From Kofleriaceae bacterium (GTDB lineage Bacteria; Myxococcota_A; Polyangia; Haliangiales; Haliangiaceae), in assembly GCA_018058095.1 (NCBI GenBank), contig JAGPCO010000047.1, positions 1 through 52,147 of the forward strand: a DNA stretch of 52,147 nt. Reading direction: 5' to 3'. Shown here one piece after another: positions 27,701 through 33,764 of the stretch; position 1 is the stretch's first letter, and the number at the start of each line of letters is the position of its first letter. The position numbers were made by a program, and so were the translations under genes. Below the pieces are notes generated by a model. It was given only the letters and a program-made list of their open reading frames with translations. It had not been told where the DNA came from and ran no database searches.

Positions 27701-30121
27701 TGGGCCAGCCTGGTCGAGGTGCTCGGGCGCCAGGCCGAGGCGGCCGCCGACGACGCCGGCGCGGCCGAGTTCCTGTACCGGGCCGGCGATCTGCGCGAGA
27801 GCACGCTGCGCGACGTCCCCGGCGCGGTCGCCGCGTACCGCGACACCCTCAGCCGGGCCCCGCGCCACGCCGGCGCGCGCGCCGCCCTGGCGCGCCAGCT
27901 CGCCGGCGGCGAGGAGGTGGCGGCGGTGGCCGACGTGCTCGAGCCGCTGTACGAGGACGAGCAGGACTGGGTCCGGCTGTACGACGTGGTCGCGGCCCGC
28001 CTGGCCATCACGCCCGATCGCCTCGATCGCGCGGCCCTGTGCCAGCGCCTGGTCGAGATCGCCGACCGCCGCATCGCCGACCGGGCCCGCGCGTTGAGCG
28101 CGGCGCTGGCCTGGCTCGCGGCCGATCCGGCCTCGCGTGACGCCTTCGCCGAGGCCGAGCGCCTGGCGGCGGCGCGCGGGGCATGGGCCGACCTGGTCAC
28201 CCAGGCCGAGCCCCTGGTCGACCAGCTCGGCGACGCCCTGACCCAGGTCGGGCTGCTGCTCGACCTCGGCCGGGTCCAGCTCGAGCACCTGCGGGCGCCG
28301 TCGGCGGCGGCCAGCCTGTTCACCCGGGCGCTCGCCCTCGACCCCGACTGCATGCCGGCCATCGAGGGCGCCGCCAGCGCCTACCGCGCCCTGGGTGACC
28401 ACGCGCGCCTGGCCGACCTCGAGTGGCGGCGCGGCCAGCTCGCCAGCGACCCGGCGCTGCGCCGCGTCGCCTTCACCGAGGTCGGCGAGCTGCGCGAGCA
28501 GGTCGGCGACGATGTCGGCGCGGCGCAGGCGTGGGAGGCCGTGCTCGAGGTCGACGACGCCGATCGGTTCGCGCTCGATCGGCTGGCGCGGGTGTACGAG
28601 CGGCGCGGCGACCGGGCCGCGCTGGTCGACGTCCTCGCCCGCACCGCGGCGGTGAGCCGTGATCCCGGCGAGGAGCGCGCGCTGCGCGTTCGCCTGGCCA
28701 CCCTCGAAGACAGCGGCGCCGACCCGGCGGCGGCGGTGCGGGCCTGGCAGGCCGTGGTCGACGTGGCCCCCGACGACGATCAGGCGCTGACCGCGCTCGA
28801 GGCGGCGCACCAGCGCGTCGGTGACCTGCGCGCGGTGGCCGACGTGATCGGGCGCCGGCTCGACCTCGCCAGTGGCACCGCCGCCCGCATCGCCCTGATG
28901 GCGCGGCTGGCGCGCCTGGCCGAGCAGCAGGGCCAGCCCGACGAGGCGGTCGCGCAGTGGTTCGCGGTGATCGACGCCGACGGGCGCGAGCTGACCGCCT
29001 TCGCCGAGCTCGAGCGCCTGCTCGGCGAGCAGAAGCGCTGGCACGACCTGGTCGAGGTGCTGGCACGCCGCGCCGAGTCCGAGGCCCTGGTCGGCAACGC
29101 GGCCGACGAGCTGCGCGCGCTGGCCCGAGCCGCCGACGTGTGGGAGGGGCCGCTCGACGACGCCGACGCCGCGCGTGAGCTGCTCGAGAAGATCCTCGCG
29201 CGCGACCCGGCCTCGGTGGTGGCGCTGACCCGGCTGTCTCGCATCTACGAGCGTGGCTCCGACTGGGAGCGCTGCAGCCAGGTGCTGCAGCGGGCCCTGG
29301 CCATGGGCCCGACCGGGCGCGACGCCGCCGATCTGTTCTTCCGCCTGGCCCAGGTCGCGCAACGCGGCGACGGCGACGCCGCCACCGCCCAGGCCCACCT
29401 CCGGCAGGCCCTGGTCCACGACCGGACCCACGCCGAGGCGCTGGCCGCGCTCGAGGCGCTGGCGCGCGAGCGTGGCGATGGCGCCCTGCTGGTCGACGCC
29501 CTGCGCCGCCGCCTCGACATCGTCGCCGGCGCCGATCGTCGGCCGGTCCTGCTCGAGCTGGCCGAGCTCGAGCGCAAGGCCGGCCAGCCGGCCAGCGCGC
29601 TGCCGCTGCTCGAGGAGGCCGATCGCGGCAGCCCGGGTGACCCGACCGTGCTGGCGCCGCTGGCCGACGCCTACGTCGCGGCCGGGCAGCTCGACCGGGC
29701 CGCACCCATCCTCGAGAAGCTGGCCGACGAGGCCCGCGCCGCCCGGCGCATGAAGGACGTGGCCAGGTACCGCCAGCGGCAGGGCGCCATCCTCGAGGCG
29801 CGTGGCGACGGCCCGGGCGCGCTGGTGGCCTACGAGGAGGCGTTCCGGGTCAACCCGACCGACGTCGCGACCATGGCCGGGCTCGGGCGCCTGTACATGC
29901 ACGCGCGCGACTGGGACAAGGCGCGCCGGGTCTACCGGTCGCTGGTGCTGCAGACCATCGACGCCGACGCCGGCGTCAGCAAGGGCGACGTCTACCTCGC
30001 GCTCGGCGTCATCCACGTCGAGCTGGGCGAGGCGCCCAAGGCCCGCGGCATGTACCAGCGCGGGCTCGAGCTCGAGCCGGGCCATGACGGCCTGCGCCAG
30101 GCGCTGGCCGCGCTCGGGTGA
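18782..30121 (+). CDS. Giant TPR/HAT-like repeat protein, about 3,780 residues
   Basis: A single open frame of 11.3 kb encodes one protein. ATG 18782 is preferred and GTG 18770 is in frame just upstream. There is no signal peptide or membrane helix, so a cytoplasmic location is likely. Nearly the whole length is built from paired helices of TPR type: the recurring pattern is A(A)xxxxxxLxxxPxxxxALxxLxxLYxxxxxWxxLxxLLxRxAE, with the elements 'W..L', 'R..LL..iA.L.E..LgD...A...W..vL' repeated many dozens of times. The last 100 residues are a classical TPR pair (VYLALGVIHVELGEAPKARG). Such solenoids are scaffolds for protein assembly. The 150 bp upstream separate it from the divergent exporter genes. 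A comparably long open frame on the opposite strand reflects codon bias. Confidence 0.93.
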   Translation: MADVSHYLAILDGDPDDAAVVRGLATALAGVPSDRVAETAAALARSRKTLRERGRFDAVVHLLELELAAPALVASADRRADLLLEKAAVYFDDLLDEAQAAAAFRQVLEARPGDEAATDGLQEIEEAQANWGKFADKYVGEARASTDRQLATQLYLAAAETVGRHAPGHPDVEQHLRAALEVEPRNRRAAVHLERVLGRGQRWAALVELLGQRADLAGASRDERVAALVSLSEVARAQLADADVATSALARAIAIDPGHPAAVRQLADLYAAGEKWRELAALYQGAMKARPGGAEDVGLGLQVGMILWKHLGELDAAEEFLRRVRKGDPTHPAVLDFYRAYYPARGEGAKLVALLRQAEAAVPAGDSRQRAFALEIAELAEAQLGNPEKAIEAWKQLLRAEPTSVEARAALARLYRKSEKWNALLDLRKEDEARLAETDVAGRVAILFDILEIYRDRLKLDGMVLSTYNTLLKLEPDNRRALDELAEKFRQMSRWNDLIALLTRKAEVGTLGGAERIGLLREVASLWIDRFGNFAQAVRPLEQILELAPGDVDAVTRLKDIYTRRRQWRALIALLGKEAEQLGPDERRVKQAEMARLAMERVGDQRYAIEIWNQVLADAARRGGDDPGLGDTLAALAGLYEREKRHLAHVEILRRQRRRAATPTEAIALLEKIGAILADRVGAPAQAASVWQEILGLDPNHGKALRTLRELLAAARDWDGLEALYARLGHEDELVEALMAIADRTDDRAARAALYERAATAAQRRGGDGGGSERSTRVWERLIAVEPTHLRAARELIPHYLGHDKFAKVLPLYEVVLGHASTDPERLAVMADIRALCEHKLGSKGLAHAWTGRAIALAPTDPALRRDLLRLGRDPEHVGTTVTVLEQLTEHPDMIAAAPAAQIELLRDLASLYERDRKDPERARAAWRRVLVLAPGDADAVRRIEALSTELADWPALIASMRQRAQVAPDDHTRVALLVEIATAEEQRLADLDAAAATYQDVLARDPGHRAAARSLARLAEARGDWDGVVSALDLELASASTDAERARLHLRIAQVQATAGPDSDAALGRLLAAFALTTTADAGAGGSRDQAYAGLRRALEPGAAVTPARVLEIADAVAGPAAARGDFWAEARALELRRPTLPAGAAALGCDRRLLELYQGELFDDAQAHAAGLRVLAAAPADGAVRSSLFGLAERLGRDGELAGALGAALAALRADPAAAASDRRAVATELAMLAGERLRDAALAERAWLAVLEVEPAAPDALAALAALYRAGARTGDLRALLERWSQVAVDDPVRIRVLTEAAALDEELGDPARAAGVHRQLLTLDPTALASYQALDAYLTARADWAGLDDLLASQLGHQVGDVDALTVRRAELAAHHLQAPDRAVDLLEEAVARRPGNADARELLEELLADPTHGLRVANLLEPLYQRDGLWKDLAGVLRRQAASAGGPAEAFELAVRIAGLEEARLEQPRAAFDSWLGAFGLDPTDGRPRAALAGLAATQARWPEVARAYEAALGGDLGSGDRAALLAELAELYDTQLDDADGAIRTYRRLVDADPTSPDTVRRAGAALARLFEEEESWPELRDVVRRQAEWADDATARRQALCRVALLEEERLGDPDAAIAAWRQVLADDPDHAEAHAALDRLLTTRGRWPELIDLIRQGLDRAEPAAAKASLLRIAQLQEQRLAAPGEAVAALREVLDRDGDDDHALAELARLVRAADRPSELLEVLERRLSLGQVDAIATEVEIATLLEGPLGRPSEALDRWASVLRRSPDRADARAAIERAVADPGLRPRAAELLHELFAATGDDLAATTLHLQLADLAGDPAEAAPHLRAVMRLREQRLGDKAGALAVGLRAVAGSATDPELPALLAATDRLAAELGREGDLIDVYRQVAPEVLDADLQRRMYLDVADLARGVRGDNALAREHYQRVLDASPDDPRALAALESLARVDGDPRALWELLQRKAELSGDVDEQVEALAEAAALAAGPLGRSDDAITGWERVLDLAPERPDAVAALDTLYRGAARWHELRELYERRLGFVVSIDEAVALRLALAELHRERLLDTEGAIEHYAAALGGDADQPRALAALEELLLDPQAQASAAEVLEPMFIAAQDWRKLVHVYQVKLDSAAEPAERVRLTRFVARLYEEQLEDFEQASAWYARLFREDPADASVRDQLQRLAGVVDNWGFVADTYQRFVDAGEGDADDLRAVALALAGVSERRLADLPRAAAALRRALAARSDDTRAEDREILRQLESVLIRAGDYRALVDVYDDAILASDDDATRRDLVIKRARVLERELAEPDRALAGWRDALDLAGGDDVRAREAYGLAADEIERLLGAREAWRDVVELLRARIERTTDESEVVTLRLRMAGLLEQVGDVQAAVDEYEEVLAAPRGGDRGLPALERLVVRDDLRERVSGLLEPLYRQRDWWQKLVVILDAKLAFVSDVDGRVATLREIARLHDQRGGDPDLALSALARAWREDVADPEVRAELVQLATRLAAWNDLVDVLAEGVGLAGAGAAGGAGAAADPDLVAEVGTQVAELHEHRRGDVGAAITAWRQVLVARPDDVAALAALDRLLAVAGRPAELVAVIERRAELVEDAGVRLVLLHRAAAMYEEVLADPTRAVAAYRSVLAVDDSDVLALDGLVRLHHQQRQPRDLADVVRRKIELASAGAERRGLRLALAEVHERELADPYEAITQLQAVLEEGDGRDDEALAGLERIHQATRMWPELLEVLDRRAALAAAPSARIGFLLRAADLADRELADGEQAIDRLGQALALAPADPGAHAAVRLLAERDDLAVSATALLEQAARSQRDSATLIWVFERRLRLSTLVGDERREAWAELAEVHETLAGDARAAWSTWVRAFGDLTPVELELLTPLTRLAGALGTWSELATILDQRLADCRDPDVEFALAMALGGLREDRLGDLPGAATAFARAEASHVDDPAALAAQARVLARAGSWASLVEVLGRQAEAAADDAGAAEFLYRAGDLRESTLRDVPGAVAAYRDTLSRAPRHAGARAALARQLAGGEEVAAVADVLEPLYEDEQDWVRLYDVVAARLAITPDRLDRAALCQRLVEIADRRIADRARALSAALAWLAADPASRDAFAEAERLAAARGAWADLVTQAEPLVDQLGDALTQVGLLLDLGRVQLEHLRAPSAAASLFTRALALDPDCMPAIEGAASAYRALGDHARLADLEWRRGQLASDPALRRVAFTEVGELREQVGDDVGAAQAWEAVLEVDDADRFALDRLARVYERRGDRAALVDVLARTAAVSRDPGEERALRVRLATLEDSGADPAAAVRAWQAVVDVAPDDDQALTALEAAHQRVGDLRAVADVIGRRLDLASGTAARIALMARLARLAEQQGQPDEAVAQWFAVIDADGRELTAFAELERLLGEQKRWHDLVEVLARRAESEALVGNAADELRALARAADVWEGPLDDADAARELLEKILARDPASVVALTRLSRIYERGSDWERCSQVLQRALAMGPTGRDAADLFFRLAQVAQRGDGDAATAQAHLRQALVHDRTHAEALAALEALARERGDGALLVDALRRRLDIVAGADRRPVLLELAELERKAGQPASALPLLEEADRGSPGDPTVLAPLADAYVAAGQLDRAAPILEKLADEARAARRMKDVARYRQRQGAILEARGDGPGALVAYEEAFRVNPTDVATMAGLGRLYMHARDWDKARRVYRSLVLQTIDADAGVSKGDVYLALGVIHVELGEAPKARGMYQRGLELEPGHDGLRQALAALG

Positions 30122-30246
30122 GGCGGGGTCTGGGCGCGAGAACCGCCGCCGCGCGGCGCCTCTGCGCGCCCTGCTTGGAGTCCGACCCCGTATTCTGGGC
30201 GCCGCGACGGCCGGACTCGCTCAGGCCTCGTCGAGGCGGGGCACCG

Positions 30247-31065
30247 TCATCGCGCGCGTGGAGGCCGTGGAGGCCGTCGGTCCAGCAGCTCGGCCGGGTC
30301 GATCGGCCCGCCAGCGCGGAGCCAGCCCTCGCGCGCGAGCCAGGTCTTTGCAGCGCTCAACGGGGCGCCCGCGGGAGGCGGCGACCCGTCGATGACCCAG
30401 ACACCCGACTTCGTCGGGTGCCATCGTCCCGACGACCACCGGTCGGGCTCGAAGAAGCGCAGGCGCTGACGGAGCTGGCCGGGATTGGCTCGCCAATCCC
30501 GGATCGAATGACTCACGTGGTTGAACAGGACGTAGCGCAGGGTGTTGCGCATCTGCGTCGGTGAGGTGACCGGGCGGGCGTGGTAGCGGTCGGCGAAGAC
30601 CCGGCCACGCCGGGCGAAGGCCTTGTTCCAGCCGCGGGCCAGGCGGATCGCCAGCCCCTTCATGCCGCGCGACAGCGCGGTGTCATCGTCGGCCTCGACG
30701 ATGAGGTGGAGGTGGTTGCCCTCGAGGGCGTAGTGCAAGACGCGAAAGCCGCTGACGCGCGTGTGGTCACGCGCGCCGGTCAGGGCGCGCTCGAGCACCT
30801 CGCGGCCGGCGTGGGTGCGCAGCCTGGGCAGGGTGTCGACGGTGCGCAGGCTGACGTGGTGGACGGCGGTCCTCGCGAAGCGAGGTCTCCGGCAGCGCTT
30901 GACCGAGTTGCGGTGCTGCAGGGGCGGGCGTCCGCGCCGGCGCCGCCGCGGCCGTCGCGGTGGCGTGGTGATGCCGCGCACCAGGTCGTCGAAGCTGACC
31001 TGGGCCCCGGCCGGCACGGCGCGGCGACGTCGGTCGCTGCGGGGGCGAGCGGCGGACGAAGACAT
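30247..31065 (-). CDS. REP-associated tyrosine transposase (RAYT, Y1_Tnp family)
   Basis: The protein is 272 aa, close to the usual RAYT size, and starts at ATG 31065. The HuH metal-binding motif is H118-L-H120 in LEGNHLHLIVE. The conserved downstream sequence is GRVFADRYHARPVTSP, and the candidate nucleophile is Y178 in RNTLRYVLFNHV. The N-terminus is a basic Arg-rich tail (residues 1-65). RAYTs are single-stranded-DNA transposases that recognise and mobilise REP hairpins. Here, palindromes of two related kinds lie directly upstream, and several hairpins lie inside the gene itself (30402-30420, 30481-30500, 30871-30885). No frameshift is seen, so the gene appears intact. An A+T-rich TATATA segment just upstream is the probable promoter. 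Confidence 0.93.
   Translation of the reverse strand: MSSSAARPRSDRRRRAVPAGAQVSFDDLVRGITTPPRRPRRRRRGRPPLQHRNSVKRCRRPRFARTAVHHVSLRTVDTLPRLRTHAGREVLERALTGARDHTRVSGFRVLHYALEGNHLHLIVEADDDTALSRGMKGLAIRLARGWNKAFARRGRVFADRYHARPVTSPTQMRNTLRYVLFNHVSHSIRDWRANPGQLRQRLRFFEPDRWSSGRWHPTKSGVWVIDGSPPPAGAPLSAAKTWLAREGWLRAGGPIDPAELLDRRPPRPPRAR
30402..30500. repeat. REP-like hairpins inside the RAYT coding region
   Basis: CACCCGAC-TTC-GTCGGGTG (30402-30420) is a perfect 8-bp stem with the same CACCCG...TTC...CGGGTG form as the upstream REP hairpins. GGGATTGG-CTCG-CCAATCCC (30481-30500) is a second perfect 8-bp stem. Both lie in codons for the C-terminal part of the transposase. The relic at 14680 lacks the first and has a different hairpin (14855-14873) at the place of the second. 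Confidence 0.75.
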
Positions 31066-31068
31066 TTA

Positions 31069-31085
31069 GAGCGTATATATTTTCG
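31069..31085 (-). promoter_or_regulatory. Probable RAYT promoter, A+T-rich -10 region
   Basis: The run TATATATTTT at 31074-31083 (read on the minus strand as AAAATATATA) is by far the most A+T-rich spot in this part of the window. It lies about 10 bp upstream of the transposase ATG at 31065. This spacing implies a very short leader. No clear -35 box was found. Confidence 0.4.
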
Positions 31086-31158
31086 CGACGATGATGACGA
31101 GGGGTTTCGGCGGAGTGGCGACGATTTCCGGGACGGCGGGGACGCCGGCAGTGGACCG

Positions 31159-31266
31159 GCCCGGGCGTCGGCTGAAGCCTCCTGCTGTGGACAGGCGCAT
31201 GGCGTGGCGCGGGTGGAGACGGGCGTGGAGAGGGGCAGCGCCTGCCCACAGCAGTCCGCCCGGGCC
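31159..31266. repeat. REP-like composite palindrome 1
   Basis: The outer arms GGCCCGGGCG (31159-31168) and CGCCCGGGCC (31257-31266) are perfect complements. Inside them, CTGCTGTGGACAGGCGC (31182-31198) and GCGCCTGCCCACAGCAG (31238-31254) pair with one mismatch. The element can fold into one long cruciform upstream of the RAYT gene. Its inner arm sequence (GCTGTGGRCAGGCGC) recurs in palindrome 3. Confidence 0.8.
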
Positions 31267-31304
31267 TGGACATGCGGATCCTGAGGGGTGTTTCCACCCA
31301 AGAC

Positions 31305-31338
31305 CCCTGACACCCGGCTTCGCCGGGTGGGGTCAGGG
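31305..31338. repeat. REP-like hairpin 2
   Basis: CACCCGGC-TTC-GCCGGGTG (31311-31329) is a perfect 8-bp stem with a 3-nt loop. It is extended by CCCTGA (31305-31310) pairing with TCAGGG (31333-31338) across a 3-nt bulge. This is the classical REP form of a GC-rich stem with a small loop. Confidence 0.8.
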
Positions 31339-31394
31339 TCAGGGACGGATTCGAAAGAATCCCGTTGGGGGAGCCACGACAGTCCCGGGGGGGC

Positions 31395-31467
31395 CGCTGT
31401 GGGCAGGCGCCGTCGCCGTGGCTCGAGTGCCCTCACGCCCGGCTTCGCCGGGCGCCTGTCCACAGCG
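31395..31467. repeat. REP-like composite palindrome 3
   Basis: CGCTGTGGGCAGGCGCC (31395-31411) pairs with GGCGCCTGTCCACAGCG (31451-31467) with one mismatch. Nested at its right end is CGCCCGGC-TTC-GCCGGGCG (31436-31454). Arms are of the same family as palindrome 1, so 31159-31467 holds alternating inverted copies, as in BIME arrays of REP elements. Confidence 0.8.
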
Positions 31468-31521
31468 CGAGGCCGAAGGCCGACCCCGGGGCGATCCGAA
31501 GTCGTTACGGGGTCGGACCTG

Positions 31522-32088
31522 CTAGCGATCGTTGCGGATCCGCACGCGCCGGATCAGCTCGCGCAGCTCGTCGTCGGCGACGGCGTCGGTCTCGGCCTCG
31601 ATCGCGGCCCGGTGCGGCCCGGTCGCCGGCGTCGGCGCCGGCCGGGTCACCCGCGGTGGCGCCGGCCGGGCCCGCACGCCGGCCAGCGCGTCGTCGGATT
31701 CGGGTCGGCGCGAGCCCAGGTGCAGGCGCAGGTCGTCGAACAGGGGCGGCTCGCCCAGCGCGGCCCGCAGCGTGGCCAGCAGCTGCGCCTTGAGCAGGGT
31801 CAGCTCGTGCAGCCAGGCCGAGCTCGACACCTGGATCCAGAGCACGCGCTTGCTCAGCCCATCGGGCCAGGCCCGGGCGCCGATGCGTGGGCCGACCAGC
31901 TCGCGCCACTCGGTGACCACCCGCTGGGCCCGGATCTCCTCGGTCAGGCCGCGCTGGGCCAGCACGTCGGCCACCGCCGCCGCCGCCGGCCGGGTCGCGC
32001 GCACCCGTCGCGCCGCCTGCTGCGCGGCCCGGCCGCCCGGCCCGGACAGGAACGCCGGCCGCGATCGCCGCCCGGGCTGCCCGGTCAC
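31522..32088 (-). CDS. DciA-like protein (DUF721)
   Basis: GTG 32088 is preferred, since the frame upstream belongs to the overlapping neighbour. The protein is 188 aa. Residues about 20-125 (VADVLAQRGLTEEIRAQRVV, then TEWRELVGPRIGARAWPDGL and VSSSAWLHELTLLKAQLL) match the DUF721/DciA N-terminal fold, a KH-like domain. DciA loads the replicative helicase DnaB in bacteria that lack DnaC. The C-terminal third is Pro/Arg-rich and ends in a short helix (DDELRELIRRVRIR), the kind of flexible tail seen in DciA. It lies 22 bp downstream of the PilZ gene on the same strand and probably shares its transcript. Confidence 0.75.
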   Translation of the reverse strand: MTGQPGRRSRPAFLSGPGGRAAQQAARRVRATRPAAAAVADVLAQRGLTEEIRAQRVVTEWRELVGPRIGARAWPDGLSKRVLWIQVSSSAWLHELTLLKAQLLATLRAALGEPPLFDDLRLHLGSRRPESDDALAGVRARPAPPRVTRPAPTPATGPHRAAIEAETDAVADDELRELIRRVRIRNDR

Positions 32089-32110
32089 GACACCTCGGCC
32101 ACGCCGGCGG

Positions 32111-32734
32111 TCACGACACCTTGAGGCGCCGCACCAGCTCGCGCAGGCGGCGCGAGCCGTCGCTGTCGCGGACGAGAAAGCGCACGCCGGTGCTGCCAGC
32201 CGACGGGACGTGATAGGCGACCCGGCCGCCGATGGCCAGCGCCGCGGCTGCGCCCGGGGGCACCACCTCGATGACCAGCTCGCCACCGATCGGCAGCGGC
32301 GTCTCCGTCGCCAGCAGCGCGCCGCCGATGCTGATCTCGGTCATCTGCACCTCGGTGAACTGCCCCGACGACGACAGCCGGTACTTGACCGGGATGGCCA
32401 CCGGCAGGCGGCTCTGGCGCCGGCGCGGCATGCCCGAGCGTTTGCCCGCCAGCACCTCGCTGACGAAGTCGCGCTTGCCGACCTCCTCGGCGTCGAACTC
32501 GACGATGGCCCCGGCCCGCACGCGCAGCCGGGGCAGGGCAGGGCGCCACGACCGGACCCGGGTCCGGATCATCACCTTGTTGGGGAGCTGTGGCGCCGCC
32601 ACCTCGATCACCGCGGTGTCGCCCGCCTCGAGCGCGACGGTGGTCGGCACGAACAAACCACCGTTGGGCAGGTCGGTCTGGAACAGACCGGCCCACTCGT
32701 CGGCGGTGCGGATGCGGAGCTTGAGGATGTTCAT
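32111..32734 (-). CDS. PilZ-domain protein with two PilZ-like modules
   Basis: The protein is 207 aa. Residues 1-95 resemble the myxobacterial PilZ-like N-terminal module (PNGGLFVPTTVALEAGDTAVIE, core GGLFVPTTVALEAGD). Residues about 100-200 are a PilZ domain with an Arg-rich entry RRRQSRLPVAIPVKYR and a second motif EISIGGALL. Canonical c-di-GMP binding uses RxxxR and [D/N]xSxxG. The Arg motif is present but the second reads ExSxxG, so nucleotide binding may be weakened or altered. Such proteins link c-di-GMP to motility, polysaccharide or development. Upstream on the same strand is the mannosyltransferase-like gene (174 bp away), and downstream is the DciA-like gene. Confidence 0.85.
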   Translation of the reverse strand: MNILKLRIRTADEWAGLFQTDLPNGGLFVPTTVALEAGDTAVIEVAAPQLPNKVMIRTRVRSWRPALPRLRVRAGAIVEFDAEEVGKRDFVSEVLAGKRSGMPRRRQSRLPVAIPVKYRLSSSGQFTEVQMTEISIGGALLATETPLPIGGELVIEVVPPGAAAALAIGGRVAYHVPSAGSTGVRFLVRDSDGSRRLRELVRRLKVS

Positions 32735-32908
32735 CGGCGCGGCAGGGTTGAACCAACCGTAGCACGTGGGCTGGGGCCGCGGCGTCTCCGTCGGTGGGGC
32801 CGGTGTGGGCAGATCAGCCCCGAGGTGCCGCGGTGGGTGCTTCGCGCGCCGACGTAGGCGTCGTGGCGCAAGCGATGCGGCCTCGACACCACGGGCTCGG
32901 CGCTCGGC

Positions 32909-33628
32909 TCAGGCGCGCAGGCGCAGCTTCCACACCATGAGCAAGGCCTCGGCGAAGATGGCGCGCGACATCTTCGACTGCCCGACCCTTCGATCGACGA
33001 ACGTGATCGGGGTCTCGACCAGGCGCAGGCCGCGCCGCAGCGCGCGGTACTTCATCTCGATCTGGAAGCTGTAGCCGTTGGAGCGGACGGTCGACAGGTC
33101 GATCGCCTCCAGCGTGGCGCGGCGCCAGCAGATGAAGCCGCTGGTGAGGTCGCGCACGCGGACGCCGAGGATGGTGCGGGCATACAGGCTGCCGCCGCGG
33201 CTGATCAGCTTGCGGCCGACGCCCCAGTTGACCGTGCCGCCGCCGGCGACGTAGCGCGAGCCGACGACGACGTCGGCGCCCTCGCTGGCCAGGCGGAACA
33301 TCTCGGGCAGGTGGCGCGGATCGTGGCTGCCGTCAGCGTCCATCTCGAACAGGAAGTCGTAGCCGCGCGTGATGCCCCAGGCGAAGCCGTCGAGGTAGGC
33401 GGTGCCCAGCCCGAGCTTGCCGGGGCGGTGCAGCACCGAGATGCGCGGCTCCACGCCGGCCAGACGATCGAGCACCTCGCCGGTCCCATCGGGCGAGTTG
33501 TCGTCGACGAACAGCAGGTCGGCGACCGGCAACGCAGCCAGGAAGGCGGCGGCCACCCCCTCGACGTTGTCACGCTCGTTGTAGGTCGGGACGACGATCA
33601 ACGCGCGGCCGCTGCCAGAACGCTCCAT
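32909..33628 (-). CDS. Polyprenol monophosphomannose synthase-like glycosyltransferase, family 2
   Basis: ATG 33628 is preferred over GTG 33649 because the family begins close to ALIVVPTYNERDNV. The protein is 239 aa. It should transfer a sugar, probably mannose, from GDP-sugar to polyprenyl phosphate at the membrane. Recognisable parts are VVPTYNERDNVE, DLLFVDDNSPDGTGEVLD, the metal site FEMDADGSHDP, and RVRDLTSGFICWRR. There is no C-terminal membrane anchor, so it belongs to the single-domain, DPM1-like type. It is divergent from the histidine kinase gene and on the same strand as the PilZ gene. Confidence 0.9.
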   Translation of the reverse strand: MERSGSGRALIVVPTYNERDNVEGVAAAFLAALPVADLLFVDDNSPDGTGEVLDRLAGVEPRISVLHRPGKLGLGTAYLDGFAWGITRGYDFLFEMDADGSHDPRHLPEMFRLASEGADVVVGSRYVAGGGTVNWGVGRKLISRGGSLYARTILGVRVRDLTSGFICWRRATLEAIDLSTVRSNGYSFQIEMKYRALRRGLRLVETPITFVDRRVGQSKMSRAIFAEALLMVWKLRLRA

Positions 33629-33764
33629 GGCGGCGGAACCATAGACCACGGGATGGGCTGACGCAACGCGTTAGCTGGCGACCATGCTGGCCGCGCCCCC
33701 GGTACACCGCGCCGCCGCAATCCCCGGCACGCCGACGTGTCGACGTTATGCTGAGGCGATGGTG

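Larger units (their letters stand above)
30180..31518. repeat. 13-bp inverted repeat bracketing the RAYT/REP region
   Basis: GTCCGACCCCGTA at 30180-30192 and its exact complement TACGGGGTCGGAC at 31506-31518 enclose the transposase gene and its palindrome array. In such GC-rich DNA a 13-bp match could be chance, but the placement just outside both ends of the unit is notable. Confidence 0.45.

Noticed and set aside
18521-30085. Open reading frame of 3,854 codons on the minus strand opposite the giant TPR gene
   Set aside because: It mirrors a gene that avoids TTA, CTA and TCA codons, so the complementary frame has no stops. Its translation has no domains and is rich in Arg/Gln/Gly/Val in the pattern expected of a codon shadow.
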